Below are positions 33,366 through 42,927 of a stretch of DNA of 55,144 bases, piece by piece. The position numbers and the translations under genes were made by a program. Under the pieces are notes generated by a model. It was given only the letters and a program-made list of their open reading frames with translations, did no database searches and was not told where the DNA came from. Each line of letters starts with the position of its first letter. The stretch's first letter is position 1. Where the stretch lies: positions 1-55,144 of the forward strand of contig CAIJLK010000242.1 of NCBI GenBank assembly GCA_903821465.1. Reading direction: 5' to 3'. The stretch comes from an uncultured Bacteroidota bacterium (GTDB taxonomy: Bacteria > Bacteroidota > Bacteroidia > Chitinophagales > Chitinophagaceae).

Positions 33366-35075
33366 ATGGGAGATAATAATACTGGATCTGTTAAAAACAG
33401 AAGCTTTGACGCTATTGTAATTGGTTCTGGAATGAGTGGCGGCTGGGCAGCCAAAGAATTTACTGAGAAAGGATGGAAAACCCTGGTCTTAGAACGTGGT
33501 CGCGATGTGCAACATTTGAAAGATTATCCCACTACCAATATGATGCCCTGGGAATTTGAACATAGGGGGCAAATGCCTTTAGAAGTAACCAGTGCAAATC
33601 CGATCATTAGTCGCTGTTACGCTTTTCGCGAAGACGCGGCCCATTTTTTTGTAAAGGATCAAGAACATCCTTATGTTCAAGGGAAACCTTTTGATTGGAT
33701 CCGTGGTTACCAAGTAGGGGGTAAATCGTTGATGTGGGCTCGTCAGACGCAACGTTGGAGTGATTTTGATTTTACGGGTCCCGCTCGTGATGGTTTTGCT
33801 GTTGATTGGCCAATAAGATATAAAGACATTGCGCCATGGTATAGCTATGTAGAAAAATTTGTGGGCATTTCAGGAAATAAAGATGGGTTAGCAAATTTAC
33901 CCGATGGGGAATTCTTACCCGCACTGGAACTTACCTGTGTGGATCATTATTTTAAGGAAGTATTGCAGAAAAATTATACAGGCCGACATGTGATCTATGG
34001 ACGCTGTGCACATTTGACCAAGCCTAATCCAATTCATTTGGAACAGGGAAGGGCTCAATGTCAGAATAGAAATCTTTGTCAGCGGGGTTGTCCGTTTGGA
34101 GGCTATTTTAGTAGTAATGCCTCAACACTTCCTTGGGCCGCTAAAACTGGCAATTTAACGATGCGCCCTTTTTCTGTCGTACACTCTATTATTTATGATG
34201 AGCAGAAGGGAATCGCTTCAGGGGTTCGAGTAATTGATTCCAATACCAAGGAAATGGTTGAATATTATGCCAAAGTGATATTTGTAAATGCTGGGGCTAT
34301 TAATAGCAATCTCATTCTCTTGAATTCTACCTCTCACCGGTTTCCAAACGGATTAGGAAATGATAATGGACTCCTTGGAAAATATGTTGCATTCCATAAT
34401 TATCGTGCCCGAATTAGTGCATCATATGAAGGTTTTATGGATTCTACCACCGATGGAAGGTCTCCAACAAGTGCGTATTTACCTAGGTTTAGAAATGTTG
34501 AAAAACAAGAGACCGATTTTCTTCGCGGATATGCAGCGGGATTTTCATCGGGTAGATATCACAAACAAAATACCGATGGTTTCGGTAAAGAATTAAAGAA
34601 TCAACTTGCTAAAAAAGAATTGGGGCCTTGGTTTGTTGGTTCTCATATGATGGGAGAAACTATTCCTAAAGAAACAAATTTCGTTAGCCTAGATCCGAGT
34701 CTGAAAGACCCCTGGGGTATGCCACAATTGAATATTCAGGTGGCCTATGATGATAATGACGAGAAAATGGTGAAGGACTTTCAAGAACAGATGACTGAAA
34801 TGTATACCAAGGCAGGATTTAAAAACATTCAGACAACAGATTCTAAGGCAGCACCTGGTTTGGATATCCATGAAATGGGAGGGGTAAGAATGGGAAAAGA
34901 TCCTAAAACATCCTTACTAAACGAATTTAATCAGTTGCACACTTGCAAAAATGTATATGTAACAGATGGGGCTTGTATGACATCTACCTCTACACAGAAT
35001 CCTTCACTGACCTATATGGCAATTACGGCCAGAGCAGTGGATCATGCTGTAAAAGAAGCTAAAAAAGGTAGTTAG
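33366..35075 (+). CDS. GMC family oxidoreductase (periplasmic sugar/alcohol dehydrogenase catalytic subunit)
   Basis: This FAD-dependent oxidoreductase of 569 residues probably oxidises a sugar or sugar alcohol. The ADP-binding fold is DAIVIGSGMSGGWAAKEF (about 13-30) with the following VLERG; a second motif is GYQVGGKSLMWARQ; the C-terminal catalytic region has HEMGGVRMGKDP and DGACMTSTSTQNPSLTYMA. A CQRGCPFGGYF segment adds cysteines seen in gluconate dehydrogenase-type GMC proteins. It lies 30 bases downstream of the Tat-lipoprotein small subunit, and the pair is likely one exported complex. A cytochrome c subunit, present in some systems, is not encoded next to it, so the electron acceptor is unclear. 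Confidence 0.92.
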   Translation: MGDNNTGSVKNRSFDAIVIGSGMSGGWAAKEFTEKGWKTLVLERGRDVQHLKDYPTTNMMPWEFEHRGQMPLEVTSANPIISRCYAFREDAAHFFVKDQEHPYVQGKPFDWIRGYQVGGKSLMWARQTQRWSDFDFTGPARDGFAVDWPIRYKDIAPWYSYVEKFVGISGNKDGLANLPDGEFLPALELTCVDHYFKEVLQKNYTGRHVIYGRCAHLTKPNPIHLEQGRAQCQNRNLCQRGCPFGGYFSSNASTLPWAAKTGNLTMRPFSVVHSIIYDEQKGIASGVRVIDSNTKEMVEYYAKVIFVNAGAINSNLILLNSTSHRFPNGLGNDNGLLGKYVAFHNYRARISASYEGFMDSTTDGRSPTSAYLPRFRNVEKQETDFLRGYAAGFSSGRYHKQNTDGFGKELKNQLAKKELGPWFVGSHMMGETIPKETNFVSLDPSLKDPWGMPQLNIQVAYDDNDEKMVKDFQEQMTEMYTKAGFKNIQTTDSKAAPGLDIHEMGGVRMGKDPKTSLLNEFNQLHTCKNVYVTDGACMTSTSTQNPSLTYMAITARAVDHAVKEAKKGS

Positions 35076-35170
35076 GCAGCTTGAAGCCTGTTTTTTAGAA
35101 GCTTTCAGATGTATTTGTGTTTTTCTTATTAGATTGCGCCCTGAAAGACATTTAAAATTTATCCTGTTTT

Positions 35171-35386
35171 ATGACAATTGAGCAATTTAAGTTATTGACG
35201 CTAGAAGAAAAGTTATCAGAGTTGAAGTATCATGGAGAATTATTGGGATCCTATGAACGCAATGGAGAACCAAATACGCCGAAGATTTCTGGTGATATTT
35301 TCGCCTTATACGAGTTTTGGGCTTATTTAAGTGATGATGAACAAACTGTGATCCCTACAAGAAGAAATCCACTAGTTGTGGAATAA
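35171..35386 (+). CDS. Hypothetical protein, 71 residues
   Basis: No family is recognised. It is a small soluble acidic protein (MTIEQFKLLTLEEKLSELKY helix, then GELLGSYERNGEPNTPKISG and ALYEFWAYLSDDEQTVIPTR). It has its own ATG, plausible spacing (95 bases after the GMC gene) and a strong terminator 81 bases downstream, which supports a real gene. Similar short proteins with an N-terminal helix of this form seem common in Chitinophagaceae, but I cannot confirm this here. Function unknown. Confidence 0.55.
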   Translation: MTIEQFKLLTLEEKLSELKYHGELLGSYERNGEPNTPKISGDIFALYEFWAYLSDDEQTVIPTRRNPLVVE

Positions 35387-35466
35387 AACCTGCGTAGCTG
35401 GTTAAATAGGGTTCATTCAATTTCGAATTAATCTAACGTATTTTATAAATATAAAAACGGTATTGA

Positions 35467-35498
35467 AATGTCCCCGAATGCTCGGGGACATTTTTTTT
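35467..35498 (+). terminator. Rho-independent terminator
   Basis: AATGTCCCCGA and TCGGGGACATT form an 11-bp GC-rich stem with an ATGC loop, followed by a run of T. It sits 81 bases after the 71-residue gene and before the TonB-plug gene, so it ends the GMC-containing transcript. Confidence 0.9.
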
Positions 35499-35556
35499 GA
35501 ATGAATATCCATTGGTTTAACATCTTGCATTACTGGAATTAATTAATTTAGCTTCA

Positions 35557-37959
35557 ATGAGAAAATTATTATTAAATAGTGTTGTTTTTTTAGTATTAAT
35601 CTTTATGGTTAATAAAGTAAATGCACAATTCTATGACTCTGTTTTGACTGCTTATGATGAACAGTTCCCGAAGGAAAAGATGCATATTCATTTCGATAAG
35701 ACAATTTATAATACTAGCGAGACCATTTTCTATAAAATATATATTTTGTCTGGTTCAGAATATACTTCTCTCAGTAAAAACGTTTATGTAGTTTGGTATG
35801 ATACAAGTGGCAATTATATTAAACAAACAGTGGCTCCATTGTTTCAATCTTCCGCAAAAGGAAGTTTTGATGTTCCGTCTAATTATAAAGGTAATTTTCT
35901 TCGGGTGAAAGCATACACAAGGTGGATGTTGAATGATGACACTGTGTTTATGTATGAAAAGAACATCCCGATTAATTCTGGATCAATTACAAAAGTAAAA
36001 GCACCCGCCCCAAAAACAAGGGTAGAATTTTTTCCTGAAGGAGGGGTACTTGTAAATGGTTTAAATAGTAAAATTGCGTTTAAGGCAACCAATGGTTCAG
36101 GGATGCCCGTTTTTGTCAAAGGTTTTTTGTTAAACGATAAAAATAAAATACTTGATACACTTAAAGTGGCACATGATGGTATGGGGATCATTCAATTAAA
36201 ACCCGTGGCTGGAGAAAACTATCAGTTAAGTTGGACAGATGAAAATGCACAAAAAGGAACCACCTCAATAACGCCGCCCCAAAAAGAAGGAGTGATTCTG
36301 AAAGTGAGCATGGATAATGAGAAAGCCTATGCTCAAGTTGAAAGAACGCTTAATGTGCCAAAGAATTATAAAAAATTAAAATTATTGGTTCATCAGAATC
36401 AGCATATTTTATATAACGTTGATTTTAATGGAGAAGAGCGACAAGTACAAAAGGCGGGCTTACCCATTGATGAATTACCTACAGGGATCGTTCAGTTTTC
36501 ATTGTTCACCGAAGATTGGTTTCCACTTGCAGAAAGGATTGTACTTGTAAATAATCGATTGCATGAATTCAATGCAAAAGTGTCGGTAGCACTTACTAAT
36601 TTAAATAAGAGAGGCAAAAATGTAATAGAAGTTTTAGTAACAGATACTGCTTCCACAAATATGTCTGTGTCCATAACCGATGCATCTATTGTAATGCCCG
36701 AACAACAGAATATCTATTCAGATTTTTTATTAAGTAATGACATTCGTGGTAAGGTTTTCAATCCTGCCTATTATTTTTCGAGTGATGCAGACAGTGTTGC
36801 TGCACATCTTGATTTAGTAATGCTTTCCAATGGTTGGCGCAAATTTGATTGGGATAAATTAAGAGCTGGACTGTTGCCAGTACTGAACTTTCCAAGAGAA
36901 ACCGACTTTATGAAAATTACGGGTAAGGTTTTTGGAAGTACTTCCGCAAAATTGTCAAGCAACTTACTTTTGAATTTAATTATTGCAGGGAAAGACAGCA
37001 GTAAAAAGTTCGTATTTGTTCCGGTTACTCGTGATGGTATTTTCGAAGACAAATCGGTATTTTATTACGATACATCTCGGATATTTTATTCTTTTAATGG
37101 AGATAATAAACTTACTAATATTACTCAAGTACATTTTGAAAATGGATTATTGCGACAAGACTTTAAGAAGATTTCATTTGGGAATAGTTTTCAGCAAAAT
37201 TGGAGCGATAGTATGGCTCGCGCAAAACTCAATTACTATTTATTGGAACAGGAGAAGTTGAGAAAGCAAATGGCGGAAGCAACTTTACAAGAAGTAATAG
37301 TAAAGTCGAAGGTCAAATCCCCCATTCAACTGTTAGAAGAAAAATATGTATCCGGCATGTTTCAGGGAGTTGATGGAACTTCTTTTGATTTGAGCAATGA
37401 CCCTAGTGCCATGGGTGCAATGGATATCATCTCTTATTTACAAGGGAAAGTGGCTGGATTGCAAATTTCAGGAACAGGAGCATCAGCATCTGTTTCTTGG
37501 CGGGGATCAACACCGGATTTCTTTTTGAATGAGATCAGTACCCAGATTGATATGATCGTGACTATGCCTATTTCAGATATAGCTTATATAAAAGCGATTA
37601 GACCACCATTCTTTGGGTCGCCCGGAGGTGGAAGTGGAGGAGCTATTGCCATTTATACAAAGAAGGGCAAAAGTAGTAGGGGTGGAAACGAAAATAGTAA
37701 AGGAATGGAATACACGGTTTTAGGTGGATATTCTATTTTTAAAGAGTTCTACAATCCAAATTATGATAAGCCAACTGCCAATTTTGAATCTGATAATAGA
37801 ACCACACTTTATTGGAATCCCTTCGTATTAACTAATAAAAGAAGTCCTAGAATCAAAATAGAATTTTATAATAATGATTCCAGTAAAAAACTGCAACTTG
37901 TATTAGAAGGAATTAATTCAAATGGTAAATTGGCAAGAGTGGTTAAGTTTATTGAATAA
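35557..37959 (+). CDS. Secreted MG2-like protein with a TonB-receptor plug domain but no barrel
   Basis: This 800-residue protein has a signal peptide (SVVFLVLIFMVNKVNAQF). The first half has macroglobulin-like beta domains: MHIHFDKTIYNTSETIFYKI, then FFPEGGVLVNGLNSKIAFKA. Near 605-690 lies a TonB-dependent receptor plug domain: IISYLQGKVAGLQISG, VSWRGSTP, IDMIVTMPISDIAYIKAI and GGSGGAIAIYTKKG. A complete TonB receptor would need about 600 more residues of barrel, which are absent; the remaining 100 residues are a beta-rich tail. It could therefore act as a surface or periplasmic binding partner rather than a transporter. The gene stands alone between two terminator-bounded or short genes. 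Confidence 0.75.
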   Translation: MRKLLLNSVVFLVLIFMVNKVNAQFYDSVLTAYDEQFPKEKMHIHFDKTIYNTSETIFYKIYILSGSEYTSLSKNVYVVWYDTSGNYIKQTVAPLFQSSAKGSFDVPSNYKGNFLRVKAYTRWMLNDDTVFMYEKNIPINSGSITKVKAPAPKTRVEFFPEGGVLVNGLNSKIAFKATNGSGMPVFVKGFLLNDKNKILDTLKVAHDGMGIIQLKPVAGENYQLSWTDENAQKGTTSITPPQKEGVILKVSMDNEKAYAQVERTLNVPKNYKKLKLLVHQNQHILYNVDFNGEERQVQKAGLPIDELPTGIVQFSLFTEDWFPLAERIVLVNNRLHEFNAKVSVALTNLNKRGKNVIEVLVTDTASTNMSVSITDASIVMPEQQNIYSDFLLSNDIRGKVFNPAYYFSSDADSVAAHLDLVMLSNGWRKFDWDKLRAGLLPVLNFPRETDFMKITGKVFGSTSAKLSSNLLLNLIIAGKDSSKKFVFVPVTRDGIFEDKSVFYYDTSRIFYSFNGDNKLTNITQVHFENGLLRQDFKKISFGNSFQQNWSDSMARAKLNYYLLEQEKLRKQMAEATLQEVIVKSKVKSPIQLLEEKYVSGMFQGVDGTSFDLSNDPSAMGAMDIISYLQGKVAGLQISGTGASASVSWRGSTPDFFLNEISTQIDMIVTMPISDIAYIKAIRPPFFGSPGGGSGGAIAIYTKKGKSSRGGNENSKGMEYTVLGGYSIFKEFYNPNYDKPTANFESDNRTTLYWNPFVLTNKRSPRIKIEFYNNDSSKKLQLVLEGINSNGKLARVVKFIE

Positions 37960-37991
37960 ACCTCATTTCAGTTTGAAATAAATAATTTTTT

Positions 37992-38345
37992 ATGACACCC
38001 GAAGAAAGATCTGCCCATTTTAATAAATCAAATGCAACAAAATATATTGGGAAAGATCCGGGTTTCATGAAACAATTTATTGGATTAATGCAGTTAGAGC
38101 TGAATAAGTCCATTCTTAAATTGGAAGAAGCCATTGAATCGGGTAACTTAAAGCAGCTTAAGGAAACGGGACATAGATTAAAGGGAGCTAGTCTTACGGC
38201 AAGTATGACAATTTTAAGCAACTTGGCATTGAAATTTTCAGAAATGAATTCCTTTAATAAAGATTATTCCATTCAATGTCTGAGTGACTTGAAAAAAGAA
38301 GCTGAACTAGTGATAATGTTATTGAATCAGGAAGATCTGATCTGA
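37992..38345 (+). CDS. Stand-alone Hpt (histidine phosphotransfer) protein
   Basis: This is a 117-residue single-domain phosphotransfer protein. The active-site helix is KETGHRLKGASL with His61 followed by the Lys-Gly that marks Hpt domains; flanking helices (FMKQFIGLMQLELNKSILKL and SNLALKFSEM) build the four-helix bundle. It can shuttle phosphoryl groups between hybrid kinases and response regulators; the free receiver at 17469 or the NtrC-type regulator at 8801 are candidate partners (inference). It follows the TonB-plug gene after 32 bases and ends 27 bases from the convergent glycosidase gene. Confidence 0.8.
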   Translation: MTPEERSAHFNKSNATKYIGKDPGFMKQFIGLMQLELNKSILKLEEAIESGNLKQLKETGHRLKGASLTASMTILSNLALKFSEMNSFNKDYSIQCLSDLKKEAELVIMLLNQEDLI

Positions 38346-38372
38346 TCATTCCAGATTCATTTGTAATTTCCT

Positions 38373-41051
38373 TTAAAGTTTAATGATTCTTAAGTAATCT
38401 AGCATTGCCTGATTAATACTCAAATTCATATTATCGTTATGGTCTTCTAAGCTAAGCTGAATAGTATAATTTCCTTTTTTCAGATCTGTTTGTACACTAT
38501 TACTAAAACCCCAATTACTCCATTCTTTAGTGCCTCTATGAGGTAGTACAACGGTTCCTTTCTTTTCATTATTAATGAGCAAAGTTCTGATGGCACATTT
38601 ATTCTCTGTATTGATAGGTCCATTCCCATTTGCATATCTAAAATCTATTGCATAATTACCATCTTCTTTAATCTCAACTTGGAATATAATTTTTTGGTTG
38701 ATTGTTTTACTGGTTTCAACAAATCCTTTACCAGAGAATCCAAGTGAGGAAAAATTCGATGACATATTTTGATGCTCTGCCTCAACTACCATGGTGCTGC
38801 TCATATCATAAATAGCAATTGGCTCGGATGCAAAAGAAGGAATTTGTTTTTTATCAAGTGCAATTACTTGGTATTCCCCAAACTTGTTTGAAATGAGGGG
38901 ATAATGATTGGCATTGGTACTACCAACTATTTTCCCATTTAGCAATATTTTATAAGATACAGCGCCAGTAATTTCTTTCCATTGCAGTGTATTTTTTTCT
39001 TTGTTAACTATCGGAACATCAACAGTAGTATAATTAGTTGTTTTATTGATTGTTTTGGAAATAAAAGGCTCACTAGTTAACTTAATTTGAATAAAGTGTA
39101 GCCCCGAAATACTTGATGGTATGCTTGAATTAGATTGTGTTTTTCCATCTACAGAAAAAGATAATATTTGATTTCCTATGCCTTCTAATTCAATATCGAA
39201 GATGGCATTTCGGTATTTGAATTTCAACAATTTTAAACCGCCCTTAAAGAGTGATGGTACAAATGGTTTTAAAGAAATACTATCCGCTTGAAAACTAATT
39301 CCGAAAATGATTTTATGAATTAATGCAAGATTCCCAGACAAACTCCATAGCATGTTACTACTATTAATTTGTGTGCCAGCGAAGTCGCCATTATCTGCTA
39401 CAAAATTTTCTTTATTAGTTAGAAAAAGTGCGGCGGGTCTGTAAATACTATTGAATGATTCTATCACTGAATGGGCATTGCCCGTTTTAGCCGAAGCCAT
39501 TGCCCAATAGGTTTGTACAAAGGGCCAGACTGCATTGTTATGATAGGGAGGCATATTAGGAATTTGGGGATAGATACAACTGATACCAAAACTTGTTTGG
39601 GGTACTGATGCTATAATAGTAGCCGATTTTTGTTTGTCAGCAATGCCAAATAAAATACAAAGTGCCTCTCCAAGGGCTTCTGATTTTGGTGATATAATTT
39701 TATTATTTCTTCCATATAAAAACTGGGCATAATATCCTTTATCAGGCATCCATAACCATTTGTTGATTCCTGCTTTTATCTTATCTGCAATAGCATCGTG
39801 TTTGCTAGCAACCTCCACATGCTTCAAGGTCTTGGCCATAAGACTCAGTACTTTGTTTGCCTGATAATGCACTGCATTGGTTCCCAGACATTCGCTTTCA
39901 TAAATGTCGGCTGGTTGCATCCATTTGGGATAAGTTTGTTCACGCCAGTCCAAGAAAGATGACTCGCCTTTTACCATGCCAGTAGTTGGGTCATAACAAT
40001 TAAGCAGATCATCCTCAATACTATTCTTTACAATTTCATAAGCTAGTTCCAACCAATCTTTATCGCCTGTAGCTGTATACACTTCCCATGCGGCAACAGC
40101 CCAAATCATTCTATCAGTGGAAGCTGGATATGCACCACCAGTTCCTGTGTCTTGAATGATCCTTTTTTTCTTGTTTACTTTTTTAAGCAAACTATTTTTA
40201 GCTACCTGAGGTTGTAAATAGGCCATCGATAAAATAATAGAATAGCTTATATCTCTTGTCCACACACCTGCCCATTCTTTACCAGTTCTAAAAGTGCTAT
40301 CTGGTTCAACAGCTTTGATCATTTCTTCGAGCGACATATTATAAACCGCATTTGCTAGCGTAAAGTCGCTTTTAAATTGTGGGAAAGCACTTATGTCTTT
40401 TTGCAAATTCCAATCCGACGCTGTTTTTTTCTGATCTTGCTTTGCATTTAGAATTAATTCGGTTTCGAAAATGCCATCACCATCTAGGTCTTTCATTAAT
40501 AATGCTTCCCTTTGACTCAGATTATCAAAATCCCAAATCATTGGTAGGGTACCGCCTGCAACAAAAATTCCTTTAAAATCCTGTTTATAAATCTTTGTTC
40601 CATTAAAACAAGTAAAGAATCCCTTTTCTGCAAACTGTTTTAAAATTTCTTTCGCATCTAATCTAATTTTCAATCTTGTATTAGGAAGCAACCATTCTTT
40701 TTTTTCTGAGTTTTGTTTGAGCTGATGTCCAAATAAGATCAAAGGAGTTTCAGCAAAACCATTTATTGCATTCACTGTAAAATGATGGTCTTGTCCAGAC
40801 AGCATTTCATTATCTCTTCCGTTAATAGCAAACTTAAAACTGATGTCCGACGATTGGTATTGATTGGCAGGACTTTCATAGTTACTACTGATCTGATGAT
40901 CATTAAGCGCTTGTGCAACAAACTTATCTTGAATTACCTTGTTGTTTTCTATGATATAGCTATGGTTACTATTTTGAGATTGGCAGATAAGTGAACTTGA
41001 AATCAGTGCCATTGCAACCAGATTTAATTTAATGATGTTTGAGAATTTCAT
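38373..41051 (-). CDS. Secreted six-hairpin glycosidase with C-terminal carbohydrate-binding-type module
   Basis: This exported enzyme of 892 residues has a signal peptide (VAMALISSSLICQSQN). The central (alpha/alpha)6 region (about 240-600) carries EWAGVWTRDISYSIIL, GAYPASTDRMIWAVAAWE, SSFLDWREQTYPKWM, ECLGTNAVHYQANKVL and YHNNAVWPFVQTYWAMA, which fits the six-hairpin glycosidase superfamily (relatives of alpha-L-rhamnosidases and GH63/GH78-like enzymes). The part after about 690 looks like a fibronectin-type linker (VDVPIVNKEKNTLQWKEI) and then a jelly-roll carbohydrate-binding module (VEAEHQNMSSNFSSLG). Substrate unknown. It is transcribed alone; a terminator lies upstream of its start that belongs to the preceding minus-strand gene. 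Confidence 0.75.
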   Translation of the reverse strand: MKFSNIIKLNLVAMALISSSLICQSQNSNHSYIIENNKVIQDKFVAQALNDHQISSNYESPANQYQSSDISFKFAINGRDNEMLSGQDHHFTVNAINGFAETPLILFGHQLKQNSEKKEWLLPNTRLKIRLDAKEILKQFAEKGFFTCFNGTKIYKQDFKGIFVAGGTLPMIWDFDNLSQREALLMKDLDGDGIFETELILNAKQDQKKTASDWNLQKDISAFPQFKSDFTLANAVYNMSLEEMIKAVEPDSTFRTGKEWAGVWTRDISYSIILSMAYLQPQVAKNSLLKKVNKKKRIIQDTGTGGAYPASTDRMIWAVAAWEVYTATGDKDWLELAYEIVKNSIEDDLLNCYDPTTGMVKGESSFLDWREQTYPKWMQPADIYESECLGTNAVHYQANKVLSLMAKTLKHVEVASKHDAIADKIKAGINKWLWMPDKGYYAQFLYGRNNKIISPKSEALGEALCILFGIADKQKSATIIASVPQTSFGISCIYPQIPNMPPYHNNAVWPFVQTYWAMASAKTGNAHSVIESFNSIYRPAALFLTNKENFVADNGDFAGTQINSSNMLWSLSGNLALIHKIIFGISFQADSISLKPFVPSLFKGGLKLLKFKYRNAIFDIELEGIGNQILSFSVDGKTQSNSSIPSSISGLHFIQIKLTSEPFISKTINKTTNYTTVDVPIVNKEKNTLQWKEITGAVSYKILLNGKIVGSTNANHYPLISNKFGEYQVIALDKKQIPSFASEPIAIYDMSSTMVVEAEHQNMSSNFSSLGFSGKGFVETSKTINQKIIFQVEIKEDGNYAIDFRYANGNGPINTENKCAIRTLLINNEKKGTVVLPHRGTKEWSNWGFSNSVQTDLKKGNYTIQLSLEDHNDNMNLSINQAMLDYLRIIKL

Positions 41052-41131
41052 AAAATCTATTTCAGTTAATGCTTTGATAAGTAGTGCGAAAGAATGGACT
41101 GTAATTTAATCAAATTAATGAGGTAGGGTAC

Positions 41132-41164
41132 AAAAAAAGAGCATCGTCATGATGCTCTTTTTTT
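41132..41164 (-). terminator. Rho-independent terminator (bidirectional) after the DUF4136 gene
   Basis: AAAAAGAGCATC and GATGCTCTTTTT form a 12-bp stem around GTCAT, with an A run on one side and a T run on the other, so it can work in both directions. In this context it ends the minus-strand DUF4136 transcript, 17 bases after its stop, before the glycosidase gene. Confidence 0.85.
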
Positions 41165-41181
41165 GTAAAAATTTCGGCTGC

Positions 41182-41745
41182 TTATTTTTTTGCAGGAAAG
41201 GAAGCCATGATTTCTTTCACTGCATTTTTTATTGCTGTATCTGGATCTTTTGAGGCTTTATCAATTTCTTTGTTGCCAATGCCCTGCCAAACCATTTTAG
41301 TGGTTTTTGTATCAACCATTTCAATGGTTAATGAACCATCTTTATAGCTATAAGTAGCAACAGAAGTATTTGTTGCCAAACCCATGCCGCCATAGTAACC
41401 ATAAGGGCGATATAGGCCACCATAACCATAATAATTAGTACTAGCTGTAACAGTCTGTTTGTCTTTCAATATAGTAATTGCATTAACACTTAAATCAGCA
41501 TTCGATTCAACATATTTTAAACCTTTTTCGATCATTTCTGCTTTAATTGCATTAACAATGCGATCTGCATTTAATTTACTTACACTACCTGTAGTTTTTA
41601 CACTATAAACGCTAAATGTGTGATAATTTGAGAAATTTGCTGATCTATCGTAATCATTTGTCACTTTAAGGGTTGAACCGCAAGAAGCAACAAGAAATGT
41701 TACGATAATTATCAATAAAAATTGGCTTATTCTGCTCGTTTTCAT
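41182..41745 (-). CDS. DUF4136 lipoprotein
   Basis: This is a 187-residue outer-membrane or periplasmic lipoprotein with signal and lipobox LVASCGS. The mature part begins VTNDYDRSANFSNYHTFSV, matches the DUF4136 pattern (a conserved aromatic 'Y.TF' segment, then NADRIVNAIKAEMIEKGLKY), has a low-complexity tyrosine/glycine stretch (GGLYRPYGYYGGMGL) and ends with SLTIEMVDTKTTKMVWQG. Function unknown; family members are widespread in Bacteroidota and Proteobacteria. It is a single-gene transcript with its own terminator. Confidence 0.8.
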   Translation of the reverse strand: MKTSRISQFLLIIIVTFLVASCGSTLKVTNDYDRSANFSNYHTFSVYSVKTTGSVSKLNADRIVNAIKAEMIEKGLKYVESNADLSVNAITILKDKQTVTASTNYYGYGGLYRPYGYYGGMGLATNTSVATYSYKDGSLTIEMVDTKTTKMVWQGIGNKEIDKASKDPDTAIKNAVKEIMASFPAKK

Positions 41746-41914
41746 CTATTTTTAGTTTTATACAAAGTTAATTGATTTTTATTTTGATAGGGGTAACGAA
41801 AATATATTTTTTTACCTTTTCTGCCGATTAAATTAACTAGTTATTCTAGGGTTTTATGGTAAAATTTAGAATTGTAGAACCTAGTCCGGATTTTGTAACC
41901 GAAATACTGATTTT

Positions 41915-42838
41915 ATGAGAAAATGTTTTTTGCTAAGCCTGCTAATTACTTTTACATTTCCAATGCTCGCCATGAGTGCTGTTTCATTTAGTGATAATGG
42001 GAAGAACTTAATGGCAATTTCCCATGAATCTTCTTTTAGCGATACCATTAATTGGTCCAAGAAAAAAACAGCACCCTGGTTTGTAGATCGTTTTAAAATT
42101 AGTGCTGGCTTATTTGCTGCAACAACAACTACTGATATTAAATTAGGAGCCAGTGGTGGTGGGTCAATTGGAACAGATATAGATTTCGAAAAGGATCTTG
42201 GTCTGAAGAGAAATGTGGAAACCTTTATTGGAAATTTTCAATGGCGTTTATCTCGTAGATGGAGAATGGATTTTAGTTTCTATCAATTGAATAGATCAGC
42301 TACTAAAACTTTAGAGCGTACAGTTATTTTTGGAGATAATACTTATAATGTTACAGCCAATGTAAATACCTTTTTTAATACTACTATTTATCGGGTTTCA
42401 ATAGGGTATGCAATTTTGGCTAAGCCAACCTATGAGCTTGGTTTATTACTAGGCACACATACACTTCAATCTAAAATGGGATTAGGAATTTCTGCAGGAG
42501 GAGCTGGCGTGTCATTTAGCGACAATTTTAAATTCACAGCACCTTTACCTGATTTGGGTATTTGGGGTGGAGTAGTTTTAAGTAAAAAATTATCACTGAA
42601 TGGAGAATTTGATTACTTATCAATTGCTGCTGGTGATGTGAAAGGAAGAATTGTTGGATATAATGCTTCCTTATTATTCAATGTTGCAAAACATTTCGAT
42701 TTAGCCATAGGTTATACAGGTTTCGATTTTTCTCTTGATGAAAATGCCAACAACCAAAGTGCACATATAGGTTGGGGTTATCGTGGACCATCTATCACAG
42801 GAAATTTTCGCTTTGGGCACAACAATTGGAAGCATTAA
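41915..42838 (+). CDS. Outer membrane beta-barrel protein
   Basis: This 307-residue protein has a signal peptide (LLSLLITFTFPMLAMSAV) and about ten alternating, aromatic-rich beta strands in the mature part, such as RFKISAGLFAATTTTDIKL, VETFIGNFQWRLSRRWRMDF, YRVSIGYAILAKPTYELGL and AIGYTGFDFSLDE. It ends in a beta strand that closes the barrel (SITGNFRFGHNNWKH) but without the usual final Phe. Length and strand pattern suggest an 8-12 stranded outer-membrane barrel of unknown substrate. It is divergent from the DUF4136 gene with 169 bases between, and convergent with the PEP carboxykinase gene. Confidence 0.7.
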   Translation: MRKCFLLSLLITFTFPMLAMSAVSFSDNGKNLMAISHESSFSDTINWSKKKTAPWFVDRFKISAGLFAATTTTDIKLGASGGGSIGTDIDFEKDLGLKRNVETFIGNFQWRLSRRWRMDFSFYQLNRSATKTLERTVIFGDNTYNVTANVNTFFNTTIYRVSIGYAILAKPTYELGLLLGTHTLQSKMGLGISAGGAGVSFSDNFKFTAPLPDLGIWGGVVLSKKLSLNGEFDYLSIAAGDVKGRIVGYNASLLFNVAKHFDLAIGYTGFDFSLDENANNQSAHIGWGYRGPSITGNFRFGHNNWKH

Positions 42839-42927
42839 TCTTTTAGGAGCCACAAATTGCATGATATCTCCCAGGCTCATTGAGCATCTTTAAAATATTG
42901 TGCAGCGGTTGTCTACTAAGTTGTTTC

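Noticed and set aside
42839-42927. A small palindrome (GCTCATTGAGC) near 42875 as a terminator
   Set aside because: The stem is five bases long and no T tract follows on either strand.
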